Source: NCEH01 sp043195195
Lineage (GTDB): Bacteria > Pseudomonadota > Alphaproteobacteria > Rhizobiales > Xanthobacteraceae
Assembly: GCF_043195195.1 (NCBI RefSeq)
Contig: NZ_JBAFWT010000006.1
Location: forward strand, 62,001 to 126,000
Reading direction: 5' to 3'
DNA length: 64,000 bases
The notes below the pieces were generated by a model. It did no database searches. It was not told the DNA's origin and worked only from the letters and a program-made list of their open reading frames with translations. Positions 55,002-63,115 of this stretch are shown here, piece after piece. Position numbers and translations under genes: made by a program. Each line of letters begins with the position of its first letter. Position 1 is the first letter of the stretch.

Positions 55002-55840
55002 CGGCCGTTGAACGCGGGCTTGCGCTTCCCAATCACCGCCGCGAGGCCCTCGCGGGAATCGGCGGTGAACGACAGCTCGGACACGGTCCGCGCCTCCTCG
55101 GGCAGAGCCGCCTCGACGTTCAGCGCGTTCCAGAGGAGGCGCTTGGTCGCGGCGAGCGCAAGCGGGGCGCCTCTGGCGTAGAAGGATGCGGCCTTGCGCG
55201 CTTCATCCTGCAGGGCAGCATCCGGCACGCACTTTGTAATCAGCCCGATCTGCTGCGCCTCGGTCGCCTCGACGATGCGGTTGGACAGCATGATCTCCGT
55301 GGCTCGGCGGAAGCCCACAAGGTGGGGCAGGATCACGGAGGACCCCGCATCCGGCGCCATGCCCACCCGCGTGGCGCCAGCCAGGAAGCGGGCGCCCTCG
55401 CCGGCGATGACGATGTCGGAGGCGCAGACGAGGCCGAGGCCCCCGCCGCCTGCGGCGTAGCCGTGGACTTCCGTCACGACGATGGCCTTCAGGCGGATCA
55501 GCGCCCCGATGGCCACCTGCAGATAAGCCGTGACCTCACGCAGGAAGTCGCCGAGCGCTTCCCCCTTGGAGGCGAACTCGCGGACGTCGCCGCCGGCGCA
55601 GAAGTTTGCTCCGGCGCCCCGCAGATGCACCACTCGCAGCTCCGGCGCCCTATGGCACAGCATGAGCGCCCGGTAGAGCGCCTGCATCATCTCGATGTTC
55701 ATGCCGTTGGCCGAATTGGGCCGATTCAGCGTCAGGGTGGCGATCCCCTCGGCGTAGGCGAGGAGGACGGGCCCTTCGCCCATCCAGACCTCGGGAGTGG
55801 CGAGCTCGGATATTGTGGTCTCGACCGTGTTGTGTGTCAT
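54998..55840 (-). CDS. enoyl-CoA hydratase/isomerase family protein
   Basis: A 280-residue crotonase-fold protein. It has GAGANFCAGGDVREF for CoA binding and EVHGYAAGGGGLGLVCASD and GMAPDAGSSVILPHLVG in the active-site region. The second catalytic position seems altered relative to classical hydratases (D in PDAG instead of GGG-T/E pattern), so isomerase or hydrolase activity is also possible. It lies between the Rieske beta gene (9 bp) and the SDR (overlap). Confidence 0.85.
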   Translation of the reverse strand: MTHNTVETTISELATPEVWMGEGPVLLAYAEGIATLTLNRPNSANGMNIEMMQALYRALMLCHRAPELRVVHLRGAGANFCAGGDVREFASKGEALGDFLREVTAYLQVAIGALIRLKAIVVTEVHGYAAGGGGLGLVCASDIVIAGEGARFLAGATRVGMAPDAGSSVILPHLVGFRRATEIMLSNRIVEATEAQQIGLITKCVPDAALQDEARKAASFYARGAPLALAATKRLLWNALNVEAALPEEARTVSELSFTADSREGLAAVIGKRKPAFNGR

Positions 55841-55849
55841 GAACGGCCC

Positions 55850-56383
55850 TCAGACCAGGAAGGAGAGGGTGAAGATGGGCTTCTCGTTGTTCACGAGTGC
55901 GACCTTCTTGCGGACCAGCCGGAAGATCCCGTCGATCATTCGCAGCCGGTATTCGTTGCGCGCGGCCCAGACGGTCTCGCCCCGCAGGTTGTCCTCGTAG
56001 ATGATGACGTTGGCGCGCACGCCGACCTCGTTGCCGAGGACTTCCGTCAGCTCGACGTTCGAGACGATCCGGGCCAGCGCGGAGCGTGGGGTCTGGGTGT
56101 GGCGCCGACCGGTCTTGAGCTGCGCGATCCGCACGCCGATGCGCGAGCGGTTGTCGTAGAGCACCGACATCTGCTTGTCCGGATCGATGTCGTCGCCATT
56201 GGCCGGGATCCAGTAGATGGCATCGTCGGTCCACAGCGCCTCCCACGCGTCATAGGCGTGGGTGTCCTGGAGGCGAGCCTCCTTGTAGAGGAACTGGGTT
56301 ACCTGATGCTGCAGCGCCATCGGTTCGAGCGCGGTGAGATCAGGTGCGGCCGCCCCCGTGAAGGTCTTGGCGAGAGCGGTCAT
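55850..56383 (-). CDS. Rieske dioxygenase, small (beta) subunit
   Basis: A 177-residue NTF2-fold subunit of a ring-hydroxylating dioxygenase. Typical features are the QVTQFLYKEARLQDTHAYDAW start and RVSNVEL-like and YRLRMIDGIFRLVRKKV segments. The start codon overlaps the stop of the alpha-subunit gene (ATGA), typical of coupled alpha and beta translation. It stabilises the hexamer and has no catalytic centre. The frame remains open upstream within the alpha gene, but this is a shadow. Confidence 0.93.
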   Translation of the reverse strand: MTALAKTFTGAAAPDLTALEPMALQHQVTQFLYKEARLQDTHAYDAWEALWTDDAIYWIPANGDDIDPDKQMSVLYDNRSRIGVRIAQLKTGRRHTQTPRSALARIVSNVELTEVLGNEVGVRANVIIYEDNLRGETVWAARNEYRLRMIDGIFRLVRKKVALVNNEKPIFTLSFLV

Positions 56384-57660
56384 CAGCGGGCCTCCATCAT
56401 CAGCTTGAGGTAATGGCGCCAGATGCCACGCTGCGGCGTCTCGTCGGTGGCATGGGCGATGCGAAAGCCGTTCTCGTCGAGCCGTTCGCGATGCAGGCCG
56501 CGCGTCAGCGTCAGCCATTCGGGATCGCGGATTTTCGCGCCGCGATGGTTGCGCTCGTACATCTCCGTGTCGTCGGCGAGCAGGAACCCCGCCGGCCCCA
56601 CCGACCCCATGGTCTGCTGGCGCAGGCGCCGGTTGATGTCCGGGGCATCCTTGAATTGCAGCGCCGTCACGTGCTGGATGGTTTCGTCCACCGCCATCGG
56701 CTGCAGCACGAACATCTGGATCTCGGCGATGAAGAGGTTGGGGAAGATCATGACGTGCGGTGAGCCGTCGATCATGATCTGGCGGGCGCGCTCCGGGCCG
56801 TAGGCGGTGTTCATGGCCGTCGCATAGTCGGGCAGGCGCGCCTCGCTGGTGCCGAACCATTCCATCGGCTTGTCGATCCGACGCCATTCGGGGCGCAGAT
56901 CGAACTCGGTGTGGCCGTTGCCGTAATCGCGGGTCAGCGCGGTGGACTGCGCAGCGTAGAGATCGCCGATGCCGCTGTTCGTCACCTGGAAGACGGAGCC
57001 GTGCACGAAGCCGGGGTGGTACCCGTCGGTCTCGTTCTCCAGCATGAACTTCCAGTTGGCCTTGGTGCGATGTTGCAGGAAGCCAACGGTCAGGTCGAGC
57101 TCTCCGGTGGGCGAGTTGTCCAGCAACTGGTCGAGGGACGCCTTGGCGCCACCGAGATGTTCGTCCAGCGAGGGACCGTCCTGCGCCATGGAGCCGAAGA
57201 CGAAACCGCGATAGATGGCAATGCGCGGCACCTTGCCGAGGTTGAGGCCCTTCTTGTCCTGACCCTCGTAGCCCTCCGGCAAAGCGTAGCCCATGAGGTC
57301 GCCGGTATTGCTGAAGGTCCAGGAGTGATACGGGCAGGTGAAGCTCGTGCGATTGCCCTTCTTGTAGGCGCAGAGCTGGTTGCCGCGGTGCGGACACTTG
57401 TTGAGCAGGAGACGGACCTCGCCGTCCTTGTCACGCACCAGAAGGACCGGCGTGGGGCCGATCGATTTTGTGACGTAGTCGTTTTTGTTCGGGATCTCGC
57501 TGGTGTGGCCCACATAGACCCAGGTGCGGTACCAGATCTTCTCCAGCTCTTCCTGGAAAATATCGGGGTCGTAGTAGAGGCGACTGTTGACGCGCGTCGG
57601 TTCGATCAGCGCGCGATAATCACGGGATGCAGCTTCCTCGGACATTGCAGCTTGCAGCAT
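56383..57660 (-). CDS. Rieske dioxygenase, large (alpha) subunit
   Basis: A 425-residue catalytic subunit of an aromatic-ring dioxygenase. The Rieske cluster ligands are in CPHRG and CPYHSW; the mononuclear iron motif is ENETDGYHPGFVH (both histidines), with an acidic cluster near FLLADDTEMYERN. It adds both atoms of O2 to an aromatic ring; on the basis of its neighbours the substrate may be a CoA ester. ATG at 57660 has an AGGGGTGG upstream; ATGs at 57684 and 57645 are alternatives. It is the first gene of a six-gene minus-strand operon, with an operator-like motif 39 bp upstream. Confidence 0.93.
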   Translation of the reverse strand: MLQAAMSEEAASRDYRALIEPTRVNSRLYYDPDIFQEELEKIWYRTWVYVGHTSEIPNKNDYVTKSIGPTPVLLVRDKDGEVRLLLNKCPHRGNQLCAYKKGNRTSFTCPYHSWTFSNTGDLMGYALPEGYEGQDKKGLNLGKVPRIAIYRGFVFGSMAQDGPSLDEHLGGAKASLDQLLDNSPTGELDLTVGFLQHRTKANWKFMLENETDGYHPGFVHGSVFQVTNSGIGDLYAAQSTALTRDYGNGHTEFDLRPEWRRIDKPMEWFGTSEARLPDYATAMNTAYGPERARQIMIDGSPHVMIFPNLFIAEIQMFVLQPMAVDETIQHVTALQFKDAPDINRRLRQQTMGSVGPAGFLLADDTEMYERNHRGAKIRDPEWLTLTRGLHRERLDENGFRIAHATDETPQRGIWRHYLKLMMEAR

Positions 57661-57698
57661 GGCGGTTCCACCCCTGCGTTTCATTACATCTAATATAT

Positions 57699-57715
57699 TA
57701 ATCGAACGATCGATC
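57699..57715 (+). promoter_or_regulatory. island operator-like motif (copy 5)
   Basis: TAATCGAACGATCGATC, 39 bp upstream of the Rieske alpha start. The 376-bp gap between the dioxygenase and Liv operons (57661-58036) holds this copy, copy 6 and no gene that I can support. Confidence 0.55.
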
Positions 57716-57909
57716 TTACTATCGACACGTCGGTGAGGCGTGTCAAGCGACGCGCAGGCGCGATCGACTGCAAAAATGGGCCGGTGGAAATGACCCGCTC
57801 ACGCGCTTATCCAGTAGAAATGCGCGCATGCGGCCAGAAAAGCGCGACATGCTCGGGGTGTCAGGACGACAGAATTTTTGATGGCAATGCAATTTGATCT
57901 GGATTAAAA

Positions 57910-57926
57910 AGATCGAACGATCTAAC
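57910..57926 (+). promoter_or_regulatory. island operator-like motif (copy 6)
   Basis: AGATCGAACGATCTAAC, with the perfect inner palindrome AGATCG-AA-CGATCT, 111 bp upstream of the Liv substrate-binding gene. An AT-rich stretch with another AGATCG follows. Confidence 0.6.
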
Positions 57927-58036
57927 AAAAAAGATCGAAAAATGCGTGACGCTCCCTCGCTTCCCTTCGCCGCCTCCGCCAGCGGGCCGCGCGTTGGCAA
58001 TTGGGATGCGTCACCGAAATTGCCTGGGAGGGAAAC

Positions 58037-59170
58037 ATGAAAACATGTCTGACAGGGCTCATCGCGCTCGCGATGATGACCAGCGTGGCCAGCGCCGACA
58101 TCATGATCGGCGCCGTCATATCGGAGACCGGACCGGCCGCCGCGCTGGGCGACCCGGAAGCCAAGACGCTGCGGCTGATGGTGGATGAACTCAATGCCAA
58201 GGGCGGCATCAAGGCCGAAAAAGTCAAGCTCGTGCTCTATGATGACGGCGGCGACCCCAGTAAGGCCAAGACGTTTGCCACCCGGCTGGTCGAGGACGAC
58301 GGCGTCGTCGCCATCCTCGGTGGCACCACCACCGGGACCTCCATGGCCATCCTCGCCGTGGCCGAGGAGAGCAAGGTGCCCTTCATCTCGCTCGCCGGCG
58401 CCCTGGAGATCATCGACCCGGTGAAGCCCTACGTCTTCAAGACGCCGCATACCGACCGGATGGCGTGCCTGAAGATTTTCGAGGACATGAAGAGCCGTGG
58501 CCTCACCAAGGTGGGCCTCATCTCGGGCACGGACGGCTTCGGCGCCTCCATGCGGACGCAATGCCTCGCGGTGGCCAAGTCGTCGGGGATCGAGATCGTC
58601 GCCGACGAGACCTACGGGCCGAAGGATGCGGACATGACCCCGCAACTGACGAACATCCGCAGCAAGCCCGGCATCCAGGCCGTGCTGAATTCCGGCTTCG
58701 GCCAAGGGCCAGCAACCATCACCCGCAACTATGCGCAGCTCGGTATGACCCTGCCGCTCTACCAGTCGCATGGCGTCGCCTCCAACGCCTTCATCGAACT
58801 CGCCGGAGCCAAGACCGCGGAAGGGGTGAGGCTGCCCGGCACCGCGCTCCTGGTGGGCGAATTGCTCGACCCGGCGGATCCGCAGAGGCCGGTGGTGCTG
58901 GCCTACAAGGCGAGCTTCGAGAAGGCCGCCGGCGCGCCCGTCTCCACCTTCGGCGGCTATGCCCATGACGCCATGCGCATCCTCACCGAGGCCATCGCCC
59001 GCACCAGCTCCAACAAGCCCGCCGCGATCCGCGATTCCATCGAGCATACAACCGGTCTGGTGGGAACCACCGGCACCTATACCTTCTCGAAGACCGACCA
59101 CCTCGGTCTCGACCTTTCCGCCTTCCGCATCCTCGAAATCAGCAATGGCGGCTGGAAGTTTGTGAAGTAG
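58037..59170 (+). CDS. Liv-type ABC transporter substrate-binding protein
   Basis: A 377-residue periplasmic binding protein of the branched-chain amino acid/aromatic acid type (Peripla_BP_6). A signal peptide (MKTCLTGLIALAMMTSVASA) precedes DIMIGAVISETGPAAALG; LYDDGGDPSKAKTFATRLV and AILGGTTTGTSMA follow. Proteins of this group also bind benzoate, phenylacetate-like and other aromatic acids, which suits the island. ATG at 58037 follows GGGAGGG. It is first in the transporter operon. Confidence 0.92.
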   Translation: MKTCLTGLIALAMMTSVASADIMIGAVISETGPAAALGDPEAKTLRLMVDELNAKGGIKAEKVKLVLYDDGGDPSKAKTFATRLVEDDGVVAILGGTTTGTSMAILAVAEESKVPFISLAGALEIIDPVKPYVFKTPHTDRMACLKIFEDMKSRGLTKVGLISGTDGFGASMRTQCLAVAKSSGIEIVADETYGPKDADMTPQLTNIRSKPGIQAVLNSGFGQGPATITRNYAQLGMTLPLYQSHGVASNAFIELAGAKTAEGVRLPGTALLVGELLDPADPQRPVVLAYKASFEKAAGAPVSTFGGYAHDAMRILTEAIARTSSNKPAAIRDSIEHTTGLVGTTGTYTFSKTDHLGLDLSAFRILEISNGGWKFVK

Positions 59171-59279
59171 GCTGGGCGATCCGCCTGCTTTTTCCTGAAA
59201 GCACAGGTCTTCACGTCGGCCCTGCGGACGCCGCTCACTGGCGACCCTCCTGGTTCGACGGCGGACACCATAGCGAATG

Positions 59280-59325
59280 CGCTCGTTCGGGCCGGACCAA
59301 TGCCGCGTTCTGGCCCGAACGAGCG
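59280..59325 (+). repeat. long stem-loop between binding protein and permease genes
   Basis: Perfect 14-bp arms (CGCTCGTTCGGGCC and its complement) with an 18-nt loop in the 254-bp gap after the binding-protein stop. Such hairpins often protect the upstream mRNA so that the binding protein is made in excess. The rest of the gap holds no gene. Confidence 0.75.
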
Positions 59326-59424
59326 GCGTCCTTCCACGCATCATGAGACGGCTTCGTCCTTCGGCTGGCCTCAGCCGGGCACGCGCCGCCTCGAACCGAA
59401 CCCCCGGCGGGGACCGAGCAAACC

Positions 59425-60297
59425 ATGTCTGATCTCCTGCAGTTCCTGGCGTCCGGGGTAACGGTTGGCGCGGTCTACGCGCTCGTCGCCCTCGGCTTCA
59501 CCATCATCTACAACGCGTCCGACGTGGTGAATTTCGCCCAGGGGGAATTCGTCATGCTCGGCGGCATGATCTCGGTCGCCGGCGTCGCAGTCGGGCTGCC
59601 GCTGCCGCTGGCGGCGCTCATCGCCATCGTGGTGACGGCGGCCGTCGGCGTCGCTCTCAACGAACTCGCCATAGAGCCGGCGCGCGGCGCCCCGGTGGTG
59701 TCGCTCATCATCATTACCATCGGCGCCTCCATCTTCATCCGCGGCGTGACCCAGATCGTGTTCGACAAGGGCCTGCACCGCCTGCCCGCCTTCTCCGGCG
59801 ACACGCCCCTTCATCTTTTCGGCGCCGCCATCCTGCCGCAGAGCCTGTGGGTGGTGGCCGGCGCCGTGGCCATCTTTATCGGCCTCTGGCTGTTCTTTAC
59901 CCGGACGCTGACCGGACGCGCGGTGCTCGCCACGTCCAACAACCGACTGGCGGCGCAGCTCGTGGGCATCAACACCAAGTTCGTGATGACCCTGTCGTTC
60001 GCCCTCTCCGCCGGCATCGGCGCACTGGCGGGCGTGCTCATCACTCCGATCATGCCCACCAGCTTCGAGGCGGGCATCGCACTCGCGCTGAAGGGCTTCG
60101 CCGCGGCCATGCTGGGTGGCATGGGCAACCCCAAGGGGGCCCTCGCGGGCGGGCTTTTGCTGGGTCTTCTGGAGGCGCTCACCGCCGGCTATGTCAGTTC
60201 GCACTACAAGGACGCGGTGGCCTTCTTCGTCATCCTCGCCGTGTTGTTCGCGCTTCCGCGCGGTCTCTTCGGCAGCAATCCGACGGAGCGCGTGTGA
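59425..60297 (+). CDS. Liv-type ABC permease LivH
   Basis: A 290-residue inner-membrane permease with about eight helices. The conserved opening LASGVTVGAVYALVALGFTIIYNASDVVNFAQGE and the ALKGFAAAMLGGMGNPKGALAGGLLLGLLE coupling segment are typical of LivH. It pairs with LivM, 2 bp downstream. Confidence 0.93.
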   Translation: MSDLLQFLASGVTVGAVYALVALGFTIIYNASDVVNFAQGEFVMLGGMISVAGVAVGLPLPLAALIAIVVTAAVGVALNELAIEPARGAPVVSLIIITIGASIFIRGVTQIVFDKGLHRLPAFSGDTPLHLFGAAILPQSLWVVAGAVAIFIGLWLFFTRTLTGRAVLATSNNRLAAQLVGINTKFVMTLSFALSAGIGALAGVLITPIMPTSFEAGIALALKGFAAAMLGGMGNPKGALAGGLLLGLLEALTAGYVSSHYKDAVAFFVILAVLFALPRGLFGSNPTERV

Positions 60298-60299
60298 CC

Positions 60300-61256
60300 A
60301 TGAGGTTAACGGCGAAGCAGTCCACGCTCCTCGTTCTGGCGATTTTGATGATCGTCAGCCCGTTGTTCTTCCCCTCCAACTATTACTATCGGGTCGGCTC
60401 GCTGGTCTTCGTAAACAGCATCGCCGTGGTCGGCATCGTCATCCTCACCGGCTATGCGGGGCAGATCAGCCTCGGCCATGCCGGCTTCGTGGGGATCGGC
60501 GCCTATGCCTGTGCGCTGCTGCCGATCCATCTGGGGGTGCCGCCGGGGCTCGCGGTGGTGCTCGGCGCGGTGCTTTCGGGCGTGACGGCCTGGGTGGTCG
60601 GCCGGCCGATCCTGCGCCTCAAGGGCTACTATCTCGCGGTGGCGAGCTTGGGCTTTGGCGTCCTCGTGGCCATGGTGCTGTCCAATGAGGGGGCGATCAC
60701 CGGCGGACCGGACGGCATCAAGGTGCCGGAGCTCGGGTTGCACGCCTGGCTCGGTACGTCGGGCATCGAGCTCACCACACCGCAGTTCTGGTACGGCTTC
60801 ACCGGCCTGTTCCTGATCCTTGGCGCCTGGCTCGCCCTCAACCTGCACGACAGCCCCACGGGGCGGGCGCTGCGCGCGCTCCACGACTCCGAAATCGCCG
60901 CGCGCACGGTGGGCGTGGATGTGGCCCGCGCCAAGCTGAACGCCTTCGTCATCTCGGCGGTCTACGCTTCGGTGTCGGGCTCGCTGCTGGCGTTGCAGAA
61001 CCGGCTGATTACGCCGGACGTGGCGGGCTACATGCACTCCATCGAGCTGGTGACCATGGCGGTGCTGGGCGGGGCAGGCTCCGTGCTTGGCGCCATCTTC
61101 GGCGCGGCGCTCCTCACCATGCTGCCGCAGGTGCTCACGGTGCTTCAGGACTACGAGCACGTGGTGCTGGGGCTGGTGATGATGCTGGTGATGATCTTCA
61201 TGCCCGCCGGCCTCCTGCCGAGCGTGCAGCGCCTCATGCGCGGGAGGGGCGAATGA
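60300..61256 (+). CDS. Liv-type ABC permease LivM
   Basis: A 318-residue inner-membrane permease. LTGYAGQISLGHAGFVGIGAYA and RLKGYYLAVASLGFGV near the N-terminus and ELVTMAVLGGAGSVLGAIFGAALL near the end are LivM hallmarks. The ATG at 60300 comes 2 bp after the LivH stop; the longer open frame upstream is a shadow of LivH. Its stop overlaps the LivG start (ATGA). Confidence 0.93.
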   Translation: MRLTAKQSTLLVLAILMIVSPLFFPSNYYYRVGSLVFVNSIAVVGIVILTGYAGQISLGHAGFVGIGAYACALLPIHLGVPPGLAVVLGAVLSGVTAWVVGRPILRLKGYYLAVASLGFGVLVAMVLSNEGAITGGPDGIKVPELGLHAWLGTSGIELTTPQFWYGFTGLFLILGAWLALNLHDSPTGRALRALHDSEIAARTVGVDVARAKLNAFVISAVYASVSGSLLALQNRLITPDVAGYMHSIELVTMAVLGGAGSVLGAIFGAALLTMLPQVLTVLQDYEHVVLGLVMMLVMIFMPAGLLPSVQRLMRGRGE

Positions 61257-62038
61257 GTCTGATTGAAGTGCAGGGCCTCGGAATTTCATTCGGCGGCATC
61301 AAGGCGGTGAGCGATGTGTCGTTCGCCTTGAATGCGGGAGAGATCGTCTCGGTCATCGGGCCGAACGGCGCCGGCAAGACCACGCTGTTCAACATGATCT
61401 CCGGCGTCTACCTGCCCGACACCGGCAAGGTGATGCTGGACGGCGAAGACGTGACGGGCATGCGTCCGGACCTGCTCGCCAGACGGGGCCTTTCGCGCAC
61501 CTTCCAGAACCTGCAGATCTTTCAGCGGATGAGCGTGCTTGAGAACGTCATCGTCGGTTTCCACCTGCACGAGCGCGGACCCGTGCTGTCGGATCTGCTG
61601 GGGCTAGCGGGCTCGCGCCGGCGGTCCCGTGTGGCGGAGGTCGGGGCGCGGGACCTGCTGGAGCGCGTTGGCCTGTCCCGGGCGGCAGAGTATGCGTCGG
61701 GCGCGCTTTCCTACGGCGCGCTGAAGCGGCTGGAGATCGCCCGCGCGCTGGCCGCGTGCCCGCGCGTGCTGCTCCTCGACGAGCCCGCCGCCGGCTGCAA
61801 TGCCGTCGAGACGGAGGAGATCGACCGACTGATCTGCGAGGTGGCCGCCGGCGGCATCGCCATCCTTCTGGTCGAGCATGACATGAAGCTGGTGATGCGC
61901 CTGTCCAACTGCGTCGTCGTGCTCGATCACGGCGAAAAGATCGCCGAGGGCGCCCCGATGACGGTCAGTCGAGACCCCAAGGTGATCGAAGCCTATCTCG
62001 GCACCGCGGCCATGGAGGTGACAGATGCTCACGGTTGA
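61253..62038 (+). CDS. Liv-type ABC ATPase LivG
   Basis: A 261-residue ATPase. Walker A is GPNGAGKTT, the signature LSYGALKRLEIARAL differs slightly from the usual LSYGQQR, Walker B is VLLLDEPAAGCN (LivG normally LDEPAAGLN) and the switch histidine is in LLVEHDMKLVM. It powers uptake with LivF. Confidence 0.92.
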   Translation: MSLIEVQGLGISFGGIKAVSDVSFALNAGEIVSVIGPNGAGKTTLFNMISGVYLPDTGKVMLDGEDVTGMRPDLLARRGLSRTFQNLQIFQRMSVLENVIVGFHLHERGPVLSDLLGLAGSRRRSRVAEVGARDLLERVGLSRAAEYASGALSYGALKRLEIARALAACPRVLLLDEPAAGCNAVETEEIDRLICEVAAGGIAILLVEHDMKLVMRLSNCVVVLDHGEKIAEGAPMTVSRDPKVIEAYLGTAAMEVTDAHG

Positions 62039-62726
62039 GGGCTTGCGGTCGCGCTACGGCCGCATCGAGGTGCTTCACGGCATCGATCTGCTCGTCCGCT
62101 CGGGCGAGATCGTCACCGTTGTCGGCGCCAACGGGGCGGGCAAGACGACGCTTCTGCGCTGTCTCTCCGGGGTCCAGCCGGTGTGCGGCGGCACGATCAC
62201 CTTCCGGGGCGAAGCTCTCACCCCCGTTCCCGCCTACCAGCGGGTTCAGCGCGGGCTCGCTCAGTCCCCCGAAGGGCGGCAGATTTTCACCAACCTCAGC
62301 GTGGAGGAGAACCTGCGCCTCGGCGCCTTCATCTTTTCCGACGCGCGGGTGGAGCGGGACATGGCCGATGCCTTCGCCATGTTCCCGATCCTGAAGGAGA
62401 AGCGCAACCAGATTGCCGGAGGTCTCTCTGGCGGCCAGCAGCAGATGTTGGCGATCGCCCGCGCGCTCATGGGTCGCCCCGCCTGTCTGCTGTTGGACGA
62501 GCCATCGATGGGGCTCGCGCCCATTCTCGTGGCGCAGATCTTCGATGTGGTGAAGAGCCTGAAGTCGCTGGATGTCGCCGTGCTGCTGGTGGAGCAGAAC
62601 GCATTTGGCGCCCTGTCCATCGCCGATCGCGGCTATGTTATGGAAACCGGTCGCATCACTATGGATGGCAGCGCAGCGAGCTTGATTGCTGATCCGCTTA
62701 TCCGGGAAGCCTATCTGGGGATTTGA
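62025..62726 (+). CDS. Liv-type ABC ATPase LivF
   Basis: A 233-residue ATPase, partner of LivG, overlapping its 3' end by 14 bp. Walker A is GANGAGKTT, the signature LSGGQQQMLAIARAL, Walker B CLLLDEPSMGLAP and the switch histidine position reads LLVEQN, as usual for LivF. It is the last gene of the transporter operon and of the island. Confidence 0.93.
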   Translation: MLTVEGLRSRYGRIEVLHGIDLLVRSGEIVTVVGANGAGKTTLLRCLSGVQPVCGGTITFRGEALTPVPAYQRVQRGLAQSPEGRQIFTNLSVEENLRLGAFIFSDARVERDMADAFAMFPILKEKRNQIAGGLSGGQQQMLAIARALMGRPACLLLDEPSMGLAPILVAQIFDVVKSLKSLDVAVLLVEQNAFGALSIADRGYVMETGRITMDGSAASLIADPLIREAYLGI

Positions 62727-62736
62727 GGGTGCGGGC

Positions 62737-62850
62737 GCCTTCCACCTGCGTGACATACGGGTCATCGTAATGGATGCGATGGCCGTTGAAGTTCAGCGCC
62801 GAATAGCGGAACAGCAGGGGTAGCGAGGGATCGACCGCAAGGCGGAACGC
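62737..62850 (-). pseudogene. remnant of a MaoC/mesaconyl-CoA-hydratase-like gene
   Basis: On the minus strand a frame encodes VDPSLPLLFRYSALNFNGHR, followed by IHYDDPYVTQVEG. This is a well-known block of the C-terminal hot-dog domain of mesaconyl-C4-CoA hydratase/HTD2-type dehydratases. Upstream there is only a short basic stretch, and downstream of VEG the reading passes into the LivF end and stops at 62698. Most of the normal 280-residue protein is missing, so this is a fragment. The rest of the gap (62850-63115) holds no gene. Confidence 0.65.
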
Positions 62851-63115
62851 ACCTCGGCGGCGGGCACGGGGCATCCGTCGGAATCGATCTCGTGCCGTTT
62901 CACTCATAATAGCATCGTGTGAAAGACAGGGCACAATGCTCGGCGCGGGTCCAGCATGATCGCAACTCAGCACACATTCCGTAAGGTGAAGACAAGCGAG
63001 GTACCGGTGCGGCAAAGCACAGCTTGATCGTGACAGTAATATCGTCAAGCCTAAGAGCGGTTTTGGAGCGCTCCCCTTGCGGGGAGAGAGGCTCGCGAAG
63101 CCGGCGGCAGGAGAA

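Noticed and set aside
55850..57397. A 515-codon minus-strand frame suggesting a long fused Rieske beta protein
   Set aside because: Only the last 177 residues are the beta subunit; the rest is an out-of-frame reading of the alpha gene, and the ATGA overlap gives the true start.
59847..61256. A 469-codon frame suggesting a LivH-LivM fusion
   Set aside because: The upstream part is an out-of-frame reading of livH; LivM begins at 60300 just after the livH stop.
60306..61289. A 327-codon open frame antisense to livM
   Set aside because: It lies fully opposite a clear LivM gene and has no recognisable family.
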